64,000 nucleotides of DNA from JAWXUC01 sp044432975 (lineage in GTDB: Bacteria > Pseudomonadota > Alphaproteobacteria > RF32 > CAG-239). The notes below the pieces were generated by a model that was not told where the DNA came from, did not search any database, and saw only the letters and a list, made by a program, of their open reading frames with translations. The position numbers were made by a program, and so were the translations under genes. The stretch spans positions 62,001 through 126,000 of the forward strand of contig JAWXUC010000005.1 of the NCBI GenBank assembly GCA_044432975.1, in the 5' to 3' direction. This document shows positions 31,282-40,104 of this stretch, in pieces; position 1 is the first letter of the stretch, and each line of letters opens with the position of its first letter.

Positions 31282-32148
31282 ATGGAATATATATTAAACT
31301 TAGGCATTTTATTTTGCATCTATAGTGTGTTGGCATTAAGCCTTAATATGGTTGTTGGTATGACAGGTTTGATTTCTCTTGCTCAAGCGGCTTTTTATGG
31401 CATAGGCGCTTATGCAACCGCAATTGGCATGACCAAATTGGGAATGGGATTTTTTACAACAATATGGTTAGGTGTTTTAATAAACGCTGCAATCGCTTTT
31501 ATTGTCGGCAAGATTTTATCTCGATTCCAAGGGGATTATTATGCGATTGTTTCAGCGGGACTATCAATTATTGTTTTTTCTGTTCTGTTAAACTGGATGG
31601 AAGTAACCAATGGTCCAATAGGTGTTTTAGGAATAGGCAAACCAGAGGTATTAAGTGTTAATTTTTATTCATCATTTAATTACTTTATGTTGTGCTTGAT
31701 TATTTCTTTACTAACATTTTTCTTTTATAAAAAGGTTGATGATTCAGATTTTGGCAGAGCCTTAAAAGGAATAAGAGAAGATGAAAAACTAACAATTTCT
31801 TTAGGCTATAAGGCAAAACATTATAAAAGTGTTGTTTTTGTAATTTCTGCTGCCTTATCTGGGCTTGCTGGAGCTTTGTTTGCAAGTTATATTGCTTTTA
31901 TAGATCCATCAACATTTCAGTTAAAAGAAGGCATTTTCTTATTTACAATTATTATTGTTGGTGGTCTTTCTTCTGCTTTGGGTAGTATTGTTGGTGCTGT
32001 TATTTTAATTTCTTTGCCAGAGGTTTTGCGTTTTGTTGGCTTGCCTTATGAAACCGCCGCTCAAATGCAACAAATCATTTATGGTGCAATGCTACTTTTA
32101 ATGATGATACTAAAACCCCAAGGCCTGTTTGGTAAATATAGGATGTAA
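31282..32148 (+). CDS. livM: Branched-chain amino-acid type ABC permease LivM
   Basis: 288 residues, polytopic. Characteristic LNMVVGMTGLISLAQAAFYGIGAYATA at the start and GIREDEKLTISLGY (cytoplasmic EAA-like loop contacting the ATPases) in the middle; ends FTIIIVGGLSSALGSIVGAV and KPQGLFGKYRM. It pairs with LivH, five bases upstream. A repeat-filled gap separates it from livG. Confidence 0.93.
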   Translation: MEYILNLGILFCIYSVLALSLNMVVGMTGLISLAQAAFYGIGAYATAIGMTKLGMGFFTTIWLGVLINAAIAFIVGKILSRFQGDYYAIVSAGLSIIVFSVLLNWMEVTNGPIGVLGIGKPEVLSVNFYSSFNYFMLCLIISLLTFFFYKKVDDSDFGRALKGIREDEKLTISLGYKAKHYKSVVFVISAALSGLAGALFASYIAFIDPSTFQLKEGIFLFTIIIVGGLSSALGSIVGAVILISLPEVLRFVGLPYETAAQMQQIIYGAMLLLMMILKPQGLFGKYRM

Positions 32149-32168
32149 GATATGAAATTTGTTTTTAA

Positions 32169-32290
32169 TTTTGCCTACTATCATTGTGATAAAAACGGAC
32201 ACCCCCTATTCTCCGCTCCCTGTCATTGCGATAAACGCGCGGCAATCAATATTCCCCGCTCCCTGTCATTGCGAGCGAAGCGCGGCAATA
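32169..32290 (+). repeat. TCATTGCGAG-type repeats between livM and livG
   Basis: Three units, one degenerate (about 32169-32200), one altered (32222-32246) and one near-consensus (32264-32290), spaced by CCCGCTCCC-type linkers. A 53-codon ORF from 32152 crosses them but has no support of its own. The operon probably continues through. Confidence 0.75.
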
Positions 32291-32369
32291 CAATCAAAAA
32301 AATGGCAAATTAAGGATAGCAAACAATGACAGAATTAAAAAAGTTTTTTACAATAAAGGAAGCTAAGAT

Positions 32370-33101
32370 ATGAAAACTTTAATAAAAACACAAAATTTAT
32401 CAAAAAACTTCATGGGTGTAAAAGCCGTTGATGGCTTGACCATAAATATTCCAGAAGGCAAAGCAACAGGCTTGATTGGTCCCAACGGCTCAGGCAAAAG
32501 CACTTTAATGAATCTTTTAACAGGGATGATTAGCCCAGAAAATGGCTCAATGAGCATACATGATAAAGCCTATGAAAAAGTGAAATCTTATGAGCTAAGA
32601 AATTTAAAAATAGCCAGAACTTTTCAAGATGGAAGACTTGTTGAACAACTAAATGTAGATGACAATTTATTGTTAAGTGTTGCAGATAATAATTGGAAAA
32701 ATTTGTTTAGTAGCAAAAAAGATGCTTATGCTAAAAAGTTAAATGAAGTTTTAGAAATTGTTGGTTTAACAGAGCATCGCTTAAAAAAAGCAGAAGCTTT
32801 ATCTTATGGTCAAAGAAAACTTTTAGAAGTAGGCAGAGTCCTTATTCAAGATGCCGATGTTTATTTCTTTGATGAGCCTTTTACAGGATTATTTCCTCAA
32901 GTTGTTGAGCGTGTCTTAAACATCTTAAAAGGCTTAAAAGCTCAAGGTAAAACAATTGTTATTATAGAACACAATATGGGATTGATACAAGAAATCTGCG
33001 ATTATGCAATAGTCCTAGATCACGGAAAACTTTTAGCAGAAGGAACCCCAAAAACAGTTCTCAAAAACAAAAAAGTCCAAGAAGCATATTTAGGAGTGTG
33101 A
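32370..33101 (+). CDS. livG: ABC transporter ATPase LivG
   Basis: 243 residues. Walker A GPNGSGKST at 37-45, signature LSYGQRKLLEVGRVL, Walker B DVYFFDEPFTG, switch His in VIIEHNMGL. The C-terminal DYAIVLDHGKLLAEGTP is typical of LivG. AAGGAAG precedes the ATG. The binding protein gene starts at its end. Confidence 0.94.
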   Translation: MKTLIKTQNLSKNFMGVKAVDGLTINIPEGKATGLIGPNGSGKSTLMNLLTGMISPENGSMSIHDKAYEKVKSYELRNLKIARTFQDGRLVEQLNVDDNLLLSVADNNWKNLFSSKKDAYAKKLNEVLEIVGLTEHRLKKAEALSYGQRKLLEVGRVLIQDADVYFFDEPFTGLFPQVVERVLNILKGLKAQGKTIVIIEHNMGLIQEICDYAIVLDHGKLLAEGTPKTVLKNKKVQEAYLGV

Positions 33102-33103
33102 AA

Positions 33104-34396
33104 ATGAAGGAATGTATAGAAAAAATAAAGAGCCTTTACGCACAAAACACAGCACTCCCCACCCCAGCTTCCTGTCATTGCGTACAAAACACAGTGCTCC
33201 CCACTCCCGCCCCCCGTCATTGCGAGCGAAGCGCGGCAATCCAATCTTCAGCCCTCCGTCATTGCGAGCGAAGCGCGGCAATTCAACCAAACAAAGTATC
33301 AACTAAATTCGCCACAATCCTCCTAACCCTATCACTCCTCCTCCCATTAACCTCTTGCAAAAAAGAAGACACAAACCCAAACCAAAAAACAACCATAAAA
33401 ATAGGCGCTTTTTTGCCATTAACAGGTAACAACGCTTTATTTGGCAATACATATAAGAATATGTTTTCATTAAAAGTAGAAGAAGCAAATAAAGCCAGCT
33501 CAAAATATAATTATAAGTTATTTGCAGAAGATGATCAGTTTGAACTAAAAAAATCAATGTTAACAGCAAGAAGTTTGATGAATGTAGATGATGTTGATTT
33601 TATTTTTGGCTCATCTTCAGGAGCAGAACTAGGCTTGGTTGGTGATGTTACTAGAAATAAAACAATTTTATTTTCAAACCTTTGGGATGATGAAGCTCCT
33701 AAAAAAAGCAAATATGTTTTCCAATACATGATATCTCCTCATTATCATGTTAAGCTTTTGTTATCAGAAATGAGTAAAAGAAACATAAAAACAGTTTCAT
33801 TTATCGGGACAAATCATCGAGGCACTTTGCTTGCCTTAAAAGAGTTGAAAGAGCAGTCAAAAGCTTTTAACATTAAAGTAATAGATGAAAATTTAGTAAA
33901 TCCAGATGAAAAAGATTTTGGAACTTTAGTTTATAAAGCAAACTTAAAAAATCCAGACATTTATGTTATCATTCTGTGGGATAAAGGTATGGAGCTAGTC
34001 TCTAAAGAGTTTTTCAAATATAATATAAAAACTCCAATTACAAGCATTGATATGTTAGATTTTGTTAAGGATAAAAGCATGTTTGAAGGTTGTTGGTACG
34101 TTTCTGATAGTATTCCAAATAGTGATTTAGAAAAAAAATATAAAGAAAAATTTGGCGAAGAACTTTTATTCACTCAGTCTTCATGGGGATATGCAGTGCT
34201 AGATGCTGTAATAGATATTTATGAAAAATATGATAAAAAACCTTCCATAGATGTTATAGTTGATGAACTTCTTGAGTTGAAAAATAAAGAAAGCTATGTT
34301 GGCTCTATCGGTTATGATAAAGATGGAATATTAAATGGAAAGCCAATATTAAAAACAATAAAAAACGGCAAAGCTGTTTTAATGGAGGAAAATTAA
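33104..34396 (+). CDS. LivJ-like substrate-binding lipoprotein 1, with repeats translated into its N-terminus
   Basis: 430 residues from ATG 33104 (GGAG seven bases upstream). After about 15 native residues come translated repeat units (RHCERSAAIQ twice, plus a degenerate CHCVQN unit), then a hydrophobic stretch ending in the lipobox LTSC and KKEDTN. The mature part TIKIGAFLPLTGNNALFGN is a type I periplasmic binding protein. The signal peptide therefore starts some 65 residues in; export must tolerate this or start internally. Paralogues follow at 34398 and 36339. Confidence 0.88.
   Translation: MKECIEKIKSLYAQNTALPTPASCHCVQNTVLPTPAPRHCERSAAIQSSALRHCERSAAIQPNKVSTKFATILLTLSLLLPLTSCKKEDTNPNQKTTIKIGAFLPLTGNNALFGNTYKNMFSLKVEEANKASSKYNYKLFAEDDQFELKKSMLTARSLMNVDDVDFIFGSSSGAELGLVGDVTRNKTILFSNLWDDEAPKKSKYVFQYMISPHYHVKLLLSEMSKRNIKTVSFIGTNHRGTLLALKELKEQSKAFNIKVIDENLVNPDEKDFGTLVYKANLKNPDIYVIILWDKGMELVSKEFFKYNIKTPITSIDMLDFVKDKSMFEGCWYVSDSIPNSDLEKKYKEKFGEELLFTQSSWGYAVLDAVIDIYEKYDKKPSIDVIVDELLELKNKESYVGSIGYDKDGILNGKPILKTIKNGKAVLMEEN
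33173..33285 (+). repeat. TCATTGCGAGCG repeats inside the LivJ-like gene 1
   Basis: Units at 33173-33182 (partial), 33216-33243 and 33258-33283, all in the frame that reads HCERSAAIQ, separated by proline/serine-coding linkers. Confidence 0.85.
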
Positions 34397-34397
34397 A

Positions 34398-35618
34398 ATG
34401 AACAAATATATAGAAAAAATAAAAAAATCCTATCATTGCGAGCGAAGCGAGGCAATCCAATCTCCAGCTCCCTGTCATTGCGAGCGAAGCGCGGCAATCC
34501 AATCAAACAAAGTAGCACTTAAATTCGCCACAATCCTCTTAACCCTATCATTCCTGTTATCATTAACCTCTTGCAAAAAAGAAGAAGCAAACCCAACCCA
34601 AAAGCCAACCATAAAGATAGGTGTTACCTTGCCGTTGACAGGAGATGTTGCAGAGGTTGGAAATATTAATAAAGATACTATTGTTCAAGCGCTGAAAGAT
34701 TATGGAGATACAAAGTTTAATTATGAATTGATATTTGAAGATGATATGGTTTTACCTAAAAAAGGTGTTATGAATACTAGATATTTTATTAATGTGAAGA
34801 AAGTTGATGCTATTATTTCACAATGGACACCCGTTGCTGCAGTTGTTTCACCACTTGCACAAGCTAATGAAATTATTCATTTTACTTGTGCATTTGGATA
34901 TAAAGTTGCAGAGGGCGAATATAATTTTAATAATACAACAAGCTTTGAAGAACAATCTAAGGTCTTGGTTAGCAAGTTAAAAAAAGAAAATATAAAAAGC
35001 TTGAGTTATGTCGTTGCCAATACTTCAGGGTGTGTAGAGCAATCAGAATATGTTATAAACAAACTTAAAGAAAATGATATAGAAGTTCTTGATGTTAATC
35101 ATTGTAATCCAACAGAGAAAGATTTTAGATTTATGATTTCTAAAATGGAACAAAAAAAGCCAGAATATTATATTCTTTGTTCTATTTCTCCTGCTACTGA
35201 AATTTTTCTGAAGGATTTAGAATTGATTACAGGAAAACGCAATGTAACATCAATTGATACTTTTTATGAAATGAATAGTCAGTATCGCTCACAAGCTAAT
35301 GATTTGTGGTTTGTTAGTTCTGCTCTTGGTACAGATCGTTTTAGAACTCAATTAAAAAATAAAATAAATAATGAAGCTGTTTCTTGCACTGCTAATTTAT
35401 ATGATTCAACAAAAATGTTAATCGCAGCTTATGAAAACGCAGTAGCTTTGAATGGAGAAAAACCAAATAAAGAAGATGTTATAGATTTTCTTCACAACAT
35501 AAAAAATTATACAGATGCAATGGAAGATGTTAGTATTGATAGTGATGGATTTGTACAGTCAAAAGCTAATATTGCTATTATAAGAGATGGAAACCCTGTT
35601 CTATTGGAGGAAAACTAA
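34398..35618 (+). CDS. LivJ-like substrate-binding lipoprotein 2, with repeats translated into its N-terminus
   Basis: 406 residues. MNKYIEKIKKSY is followed by YHCERSEAIQ and CHCERSAAIQ, two in-frame repeat units, then NKVALKFATILLTLSFLLSL and lipobox LTSCKKE. The mature domain TIKIGVTLPLTGDVAEVGN is the same family as its neighbours. GGAGGA lies ahead of the ATG. The N-terminus before and after the repeats matches copy 1, so repeat entry preceded or accompanied the gene duplication. Confidence 0.88.
   Translation: MNKYIEKIKKSYHCERSEAIQSPAPCHCERSAAIQSNKVALKFATILLTLSFLLSLTSCKKEEANPTQKPTIKIGVTLPLTGDVAEVGNINKDTIVQALKDYGDTKFNYELIFEDDMVLPKKGVMNTRYFINVKKVDAIISQWTPVAAVVSPLAQANEIIHFTCAFGYKVAEGEYNFNNTTSFEEQSKVLVSKLKKENIKSLSYVVANTSGCVEQSEYVINKLKENDIEVLDVNHCNPTEKDFRFMISKMEQKKPEYYILCSISPATEIFLKDLELITGKRNVTSIDTFYEMNSQYRSQANDLWFVSSALGTDRFRTQLKNKINNEAVSCTANLYDSTKMLIAAYENAVALNGEKPNKEDVIDFLHNIKNYTDAMEDVSIDSDGFVQSKANIAIIRDGNPVLLEEN
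34432..34501 (+). repeat. TCATTGCGAGCG repeats inside the LivJ-like gene 2
   Basis: Two near-consensus units, 34432-34459 and 34473-34501, in the HCERS(E/A)AIQ frame. Confidence 0.88.
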
Positions 35619-35619
35619 A

Positions 35620-36327
35620 ATGAAAAATATAGAATTAAAAAACATTGTTGCAGGATATGGTAAAAAGGTTGTTACAAATAATGTTTCGTTAAAAATAAAC
35701 ACCTCAAAAGTAAATGTGGTTATGGGACCTAATGGCGCAGGAAAATCTACCTTGCTAAAAATTATATACGGCTTGTTAAAACCATATGAAGGCGAAATTT
35801 TGATTGATGGAGAAAAAATTATTCCAACTCCACAAAAATTGGTTAAACATGGCATTTTTATGCTCCCACAAGGAAAACGCGTTTTTAGAAATATGACTGT
35901 TCAAGAAAACATAGAGCTTGCAACTCACTTTTGGAAAGATAGAAAAGGCTTTGATGATAAATTAGAAGAAGTTTTAGCTCATTTTCCAGACATAACTCCC
36001 AGATTAAATGATTTAGCGGGCAACTTGTCTGGCGGTCAACAACAAATGGTTGCTCTTGCAAGGGTTTTGGTTAATAATCCAAGCTTGATTTTGTTAGATG
36101 AACCATCAATAGGTCTGTCTCCAAAATTGATTAACGATACCTTTTATAAAATTAAAGAGATTAACAAAAACCTTAAAACAGGGTTTGTCATTGTAGAACA
36201 CAACTTAAAAACCCTTTTGCCATTAACCGATAACGCAACTATTCTAAATCAAGGTCAAATAGCCTATAATGGAAAATCCGACGACAAAACCTTAGAAAAA
36301 ATGCTCAACTCTATATTTAAACAATAA
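35620..36327 (+). CDS. livF: ABC transporter ATPase LivF
   Basis: 235 residues from ATG 35620 with GGAGGAAAAC upstream, a site repeated at the preceding junction. Walker A GPNGAGKST at 36-44, Q-loop region MLPQGKRVFRNMTVQENIEL, signature NLSGGQQQMVALARVL, Walker B LILLDEPSIGL, switch His in VIVEHNL. It partners LivG. Confidence 0.94.
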   Translation: MKNIELKNIVAGYGKKVVTNNVSLKINTSKVNVVMGPNGAGKSTLLKIIYGLLKPYEGEILIDGEKIIPTPQKLVKHGIFMLPQGKRVFRNMTVQENIELATHFWKDRKGFDDKLEEVLAHFPDITPRLNDLAGNLSGGQQQMVALARVLVNNPSLILLDEPSIGLSPKLINDTFYKIKEINKNLKTGFVIVEHNLKTLLPLTDNATILNQGQIAYNGKSDDKTLEKMLNSIFKQ

Positions 36328-36338
36328 AGGAATAAATG

Positions 36339-37442
36339 ATGAAAAAAATTCTGTTGTTTTTTGCTTTGCTTTTAACAATTACAGCTTGCAAAAAAGAAGA
36401 AACAAAGATTAATGAAAAACCTACCATAAAAATAGGTGCGATTCTTCCTTTGAGTGGAGATGGTGCAGAAGCTGGCAATGCAGCTAAAGGAGGCCTAGAT
36501 TTTATTTTAGAAAAAATGTCTTCTAATGATTTAAAATATAATTATGAGTTTGTTTTTGAAGATAATCAAATGCAACCCAGAACAACATCTATAGTTGCCA
36601 ATAAGTTAGCAAAAATAAATAAGGTCGATGCTTTGTTCTCTATTTGGAATATGGCAGGAAACATTGTCGCAGATTTTGCAGATAAAAATAATTTGTTTAG
36701 TTTTACCTGTTCTTATGGAGAAAAATCAACAGTTGGTAAATACAATTATAACTTTGTTTCTTCTTTAGATAGTGTCGCAAAAGTTCTTGTTGATGAGCTT
36801 AAAAAGAACGGTGTAAGTAATGTAGCTTTGTTTACCAGTAATGGGCATGTAGAATTAACAGAGGCTTTGTTAAAAGAGTTAGAAAAGCAACAAGTTAATC
36901 TTGTTTTTAATGAAATGGCAAATTGGGGTGGAACAGATTTCAAAATGTCTATAGCAAAAGCAGTTCAAAAAAAACCAGAGTTTTATATTGTCTTAGATAT
37001 TACTCCTGCTCCATATGTTTTTATGAAACAATTAAAAGAATTTACAGGTAGAAATGATAATGTTACAACTATAGATGCGTTTGGTGAAATGACATTTAAC
37101 ACACGCCAAATTGCAGATGGCTTGTGGTTTGTTCCTGCTGCATTTAGAGAGCCATCAACTTTTGTTGATAAACTTTCAGAAGAAAAAAATATTAAAGCAA
37201 CTTCTTGTACTTCGCAAATTGCCGCAGCATTAGAAGTCTTTATAAGTGCTTATGAAGGTGCAAAAGTAGAAGAGGGGGCACAAACTCCAACAAAAGAAGC
37301 TGTAAATGAGTGGATTTGGCAAAATGTAAAAGATTTTAGCACAGTGGCAGGAGATGCAACGGTTATAAGAGATGGTCTTTTCCAAACAAAAACAGAAATT
37401 AAAAAAATCAAAAACTCAAAAATAGTAAATATCACTAATTAA
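36339..37442 (+). CDS. LivJ-like substrate-binding lipoprotein 3
   Basis: 367 residues (one more if ATG 36336 is used; AGGA is better spaced for 36339). MKKILLFFALLLTITACKKE is a plain lipoprotein signal without repeats, showing the ancestral form of this family. Mature TIKIGAILPLSGDGAEAGN continues the periplasmic-binding fold. Last gene of the liv operon. Ligand is unknown; three receptors on one permease suggest a broad substrate range. Confidence 0.9.
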   Translation: MKKILLFFALLLTITACKKEETKINEKPTIKIGAILPLSGDGAEAGNAAKGGLDFILEKMSSNDLKYNYEFVFEDNQMQPRTTSIVANKLAKINKVDALFSIWNMAGNIVADFADKNNLFSFTCSYGEKSTVGKYNYNFVSSLDSVAKVLVDELKKNGVSNVALFTSNGHVELTEALLKELEKQQVNLVFNEMANWGGTDFKMSIAKAVQKKPEFYIVLDITPAPYVFMKQLKEFTGRNDNVTTIDAFGEMTFNTRQIADGLWFVPAAFREPSTFVDKLSEEKNIKATSCTSQIAAALEVFISAYEGAKVEEGAQTPTKEAVNEWIWQNVKDFSTVAGDATVIRDGLFQTKTEIKKIKNSKIVNITN

Positions 37443-37467
37443 TTATATAGATAAATAACATTCAGAC

Positions 37468-37552
37468 GTCATTGCGAGCGAAGCGTGGCAATCCAGTTGA
37501 AAATATGGCAACATAAATTATTTTGGATTGCTATGCTTCTCTCTCAATGACG
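37468..37552. repeat. Inverted pair of TCATTGCGAGCG elements
   Basis: Forward copy 37468-37497 and a decayed reverse copy 37523-37552, as at 19116-19200. It follows the liv operon and could be its terminator. Confidence 0.75.
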
Positions 37553-37635
37553 ATTATTAGTATTTTTGCTTTGAGTCTAAAAAATAGACAAAGATTCTTA
37601 TTGACTCAATTAATATAATATACTAAAAGCCAAAC

Positions 37636-37712
37636 AGAATTCGCTTTTTGCGATTCTAATTTGTATAACATAATTTGTGGGAGGCTAGGTCATAGCTGCA
37701 CCACAAAACCAT
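37636..37712 (+). promoter_or_regulatory. rplK-rplA leader (L1-type autoregulatory site)
   Basis: Hairpin AGAAT-CGC/GCG-TTCT (37636-37659) is followed by TGTGGGAGGC-N-GCACCACA (about 37676-37705), a GGGAGG-containing stem that resembles the L1-binding leader upstream of rplK in proteobacteria. TTGACT and TATAAT-like boxes occur at 37600-37625 but with poor spacing. Confidence 0.6.
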
Positions 37713-37728
37713 TAAAAAGGGTATAAAA

Positions 37729-38166
37729 ATGGCTAAAGCTGGTAAAAAAATACTAGGTTACATTAAGCTTCAAATCCCTGCTGGTAAGGCAAATCCATCT
37801 CCTCCAGTAGGACCTGCATTAGGTCAAAAAGGTTTGAATATTATGGACTTCTGTAAACAATTTAATGCAGAAACTCAAAAATTAGAAGCAGGAATTCCTG
37901 TTCCAGTGGTTATCACTGCTTTTGAAGACAAATCATTTACATTCATCACAAAATTACCTCCAGTTTCTTTTTATTTGAAAAAAGCTGCTGGCATCAAGTC
38001 TGGTTCTAAAGTTCCAAACAAAGATAAAGTTGGTAAAATAACAATCGCTCAAGTTAAAGAAATTGCTGAAGCAAAATTGCCAGATTTAAACTGTTCAACA
38101 GTTGAATCTGCTATGAATATGGTTAAAGGCCAAGCTGTTTCTATGGGCATTACAGTAGAGGGTTAA
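37729..38166 (+). CDS. rplK: 50S ribosomal protein L11
   Basis: 145 residues. N-terminal domain with KLQIPAGKANPSPPVGPALGQKGLNIMDFCKQFN, including the conserved prolines that bind thiostrepton-type drugs; C-terminal rRNA-binding domain with KAAGIKSGSKVPNKDKVGKIT. It is the target of PrmA. secE and nusG, usual upstream neighbours, are absent; the liv operon is there instead. Confidence 0.97.
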   Translation: MAKAGKKILGYIKLQIPAGKANPSPPVGPALGQKGLNIMDFCKQFNAETQKLEAGIPVPVVITAFEDKSFTFITKLPPVSFYLKKAAGIKSGSKVPNKDKVGKITIAQVKEIAEAKLPDLNCSTVESAMNMVKGQAVSMGITVEG

Positions 38167-38170
38167 TGAT

Positions 38171-38854
38171 ATGTCAGGTAAAAGAATTATAAATGCTTAT
38201 AAAGGTCTTGATAAAGATAAAGCATATTCATTAAAAGAAGCTCTACAAGTTGTAAAAGCTAACGCAACAGCAAAGTTTGATGAAACAATCGACATCGCTC
38301 TTAATTTGGGTGTAGATCCAAAGCATGCTGATCAAAATATCAGAGGTGTTTGTGCTCTTCCTCACGGAAACGGCAAAACAATCAGAGTTGCTGTTTTAGC
38401 AAACGAAGAAAAACAAGCAGAAGCAAAAGCTGCTGGTGCAGATATCGTTGGTGCAGATAATTTAATCGATTCTATTTTATCAGGCAAAATTGAGTTTGAT
38501 AGAATGATTGCAACTCCAGATATGATGGGCTTAGCAGGTAAGGTAGCAAGAGTTTTGGGTCCAAAAGGTTTAATGCCAAATCCAAAATTGGGTACAGTTA
38601 CTCCAGATGTTGCAACTGCAGTTAAAAAAGCTAAAGCTGGTGAAGTTCAATACCGTGTTGAAAAAACAGGTATCGTTCATGCTGGTATTGGTAAAGCAAG
38701 TTTTTCTGAAGATGCTCTTTATGAAAACGCAAAAACATTCATCGACGCTATTGTTAAGGCTCGTCCTCAAGCAGCAAAAGGTACATATATGAAAAAAGTT
38801 ACCTTAAGCTCAACAATGGGTGTTGGAGTTAAAGTAGATACATCTGCTTTATAA
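38171..38854 (+). CDS. rplA: 50S ribosomal protein L1
   Basis: 227 residues. Shows ALNLGVDPKHADQNIRG, VGADNLIDSI and the signature MGLAGKVARVLGPKGLMPNPKLGTV. L1 binds 23S rRNA and represses its own operon through the leader. Four bases after rplK, with TGATATG at the junction. Confidence 0.97.
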   Translation: MSGKRIINAYKGLDKDKAYSLKEALQVVKANATAKFDETIDIALNLGVDPKHADQNIRGVCALPHGNGKTIRVAVLANEEKQAEAKAAGADIVGADNLIDSILSGKIEFDRMIATPDMMGLAGKVARVLGPKGLMPNPKLGTVTPDVATAVKKAKAGEVQYRVEKTGIVHAGIGKASFSEDALYENAKTFIDAIVKARPQAAKGTYMKKVTLSSTMGVGVKVDTSAL

Positions 38855-38861
38855 TAGAAAT

Positions 38862-39010
38862 TTGCAAGAGGTGATTTAATCATCTCTTGCAGTACTGTCA
38901 AAGACTACTGGTGGGAAACCTTAAATATCCAGTACAGATGGGGAATAAGAAATTTATTTTTTCTCCTCAGGCAGTTTAATTGTTGGGGCAACCCAACTTG
39001 GTTTAACAAA
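38862..39010 (+). promoter_or_regulatory. rplJ leader (L10 leader)
   Basis: A hairpin GCAAGAG/CTCTTGC (38864-38890) is followed by AGTACTG, GACTACTGGTGGGAAACC and CAGTAC, the fold recognised by L10-L12, then a polypyrimidine stretch and TTGGGGCAACCCAA just ahead of the Shine-Dalgarno sequence. Expected to mediate feedback repression of rplJL. Confidence 0.75.
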
Positions 39011-39022
39011 GGAGACGAAAAC

Positions 39023-39496
39023 GTGAACCGTAATGAAAAAGCACAATTACTCAGTGAATTAAACGAGCTTTTTAACAAATCTGAAGTTTTAATCGTATCT
39101 CACTACAAAGGTTTAACAGTAGCAGATGCAGAAGCTTTAAGAAATTCAGTTAGAGAAGCTGGTGCTGGGTTTAGGGTTACAAAAAATCGCATTACTCGTT
39201 TGGCTCTTAAAGGCACAAAGTTTGAAAATCTTTCAGATTTATTTGTAGGCCCAACCGCTATCGCATTTGCTGATGACGTGTTGGTTGCTACCAAAGTTTG
39301 TGTTGAATTTGCAAAAACTAACGAAAATTTTGTAGTGTTAGGTGGTGGACTTGGTAACAATGTTCTTACTATGGACGAAATCAAAACTTACGCATCTCTT
39401 CCATCAATGGACGAATTGCGTGCAAAAATCGTTGGTCTTATTCAAGCTCCAGCCTCAAAAATGGCAAGAGTTTTAAAGGCATATTCAGAGAAGTAA
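39023..39496 (+). CDS. rplJ: 50S ribosomal protein L10
   Basis: 157 residues, slightly short. VSHYKGLTVADAEALRNSVREAGAGFRVTKNRITRLAL and FVGPTAIAF are typical. The C-terminal helix that binds L7/L12 dimers ends MARVLKAYSEK. GTG start with AAAGGAG upstream. Confidence 0.96.
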   Translation: MNRNEKAQLLSELNELFNKSEVLIVSHYKGLTVADAEALRNSVREAGAGFRVTKNRITRLALKGTKFENLSDLFVGPTAIAFADDVLVATKVCVEFAKTNENFVVLGGGLGNNVLTMDEIKTYASLPSMDELRAKIVGLIQAPASKMARVLKAYSEK

Positions 39497-39533
39497 TTTT
39501 TTGTATTAATATAATTTATTTAGGAGAAAAAAA

Positions 39534-39902
39534 ATGGCTGATTTAGCTAAATTGGTTGAAGAATTATCAGCATTGACAGTTTTAGAAGCTGCTGATTTAT
39601 CAAAAATGTTAGAAGAAACTTGGGGCGTATCTGCAGCTGCTGCTGTAGCTGTTGCTGGCGCTGGCGCTGCTGCTGGCGGTGCTGCTGAACAAGATGAATT
39701 CACTGTTGTATTGGCTGCTGCTGGCGACCAAAAAATCAACGTGATTAAAGAAATCAGAGCTATCACAGGCTTGGGCTTGAAAGAAGCTAAAGACATGGTT
39801 GATGGCGCACCTCAAACTGTTAAAGAAGGTGTTGCAAAAGCAGAAGCTGAAGAGCTTAAAGCAAAATTAGAAGCTGCTGGTGCAAAAGTAGAATTGAAAT
39901 AA
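39534..39902 (+). CDS. rplL: 50S ribosomal protein L7/L12
   Basis: 122 residues. N-terminal dimerisation helices, Ala/Gly-rich hinge (AAAAVAVAGAGAAAGGAA) and the conserved C-terminal EIRAITGLGLKEAKDMVDGAP. AGGAG precedes the ATG. Confidence 0.97.
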   Translation: MADLAKLVEELSALTVLEAADLSKMLEETWGVSAAAAVAVAGAGAAAGGAAEQDEFTVVLAAAGDQKINVIKEIRAITGLGLKEAKDMVDGAPQTVKEGVAKAEAEELKAKLEAAGAKVELK

Positions 39903-39915
39903 TTTTTTCAATTAT

Positions 39916-39943
39916 TGTAGGGGACGATGCCCACATCGTCCCT
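39916..39943. repeat. TGTAGGG-type palindromic repeat
   Basis: TGTAGGGGACGATGcccaCATCGTCCCT between rplL and rpoB; the same sequence occurs after rpoC at 48417. Confidence 0.8.
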
Positions 39944-39981
39944 TCATTTGCGACTCTATGTTGCAAAATTAATTATTATGT

Positions 39982-40056
39982 AATCTTTTTGAGCGGGTCA
40001 ACAGACACAATGCGGGGTAAAAAGATTAAAAGCGTTATTTGAATTTTCAGATAACG
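39982..40056 (+). promoter_or_regulatory. rplL-rpoB intergenic hairpins
   Basis: AATCTTTTT (39982-39990) pairs with AAAAAGATT (40019-40027) around a GC-rich loop, and CGTTAT (40033-40038) pairs with ATAACG (40051-40056). The position matches the attenuator/processing site between rplL and rpoB in E. coli; function here is inferred from position. Confidence 0.5.
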
Positions 40057-40104
40057 GTTTTGCTGTTTTAAAATAATAAAAATTTTTTAGGGAATAAAAA
40101 CACA

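Noticed and set aside
32152..32314. 53-codon ORF across repeats between livM and livG
   Set aside because: It has no Shine-Dalgarno support and most of it is repeat sequence; treated as non-coding.
33020..33302. Minus-strand ORFs over the repeats in the LivJ-like genes
   Set aside because: They are antisense readings of palindromic repeats lacking stops; the plus-strand lipoprotein frame is clearly the gene.
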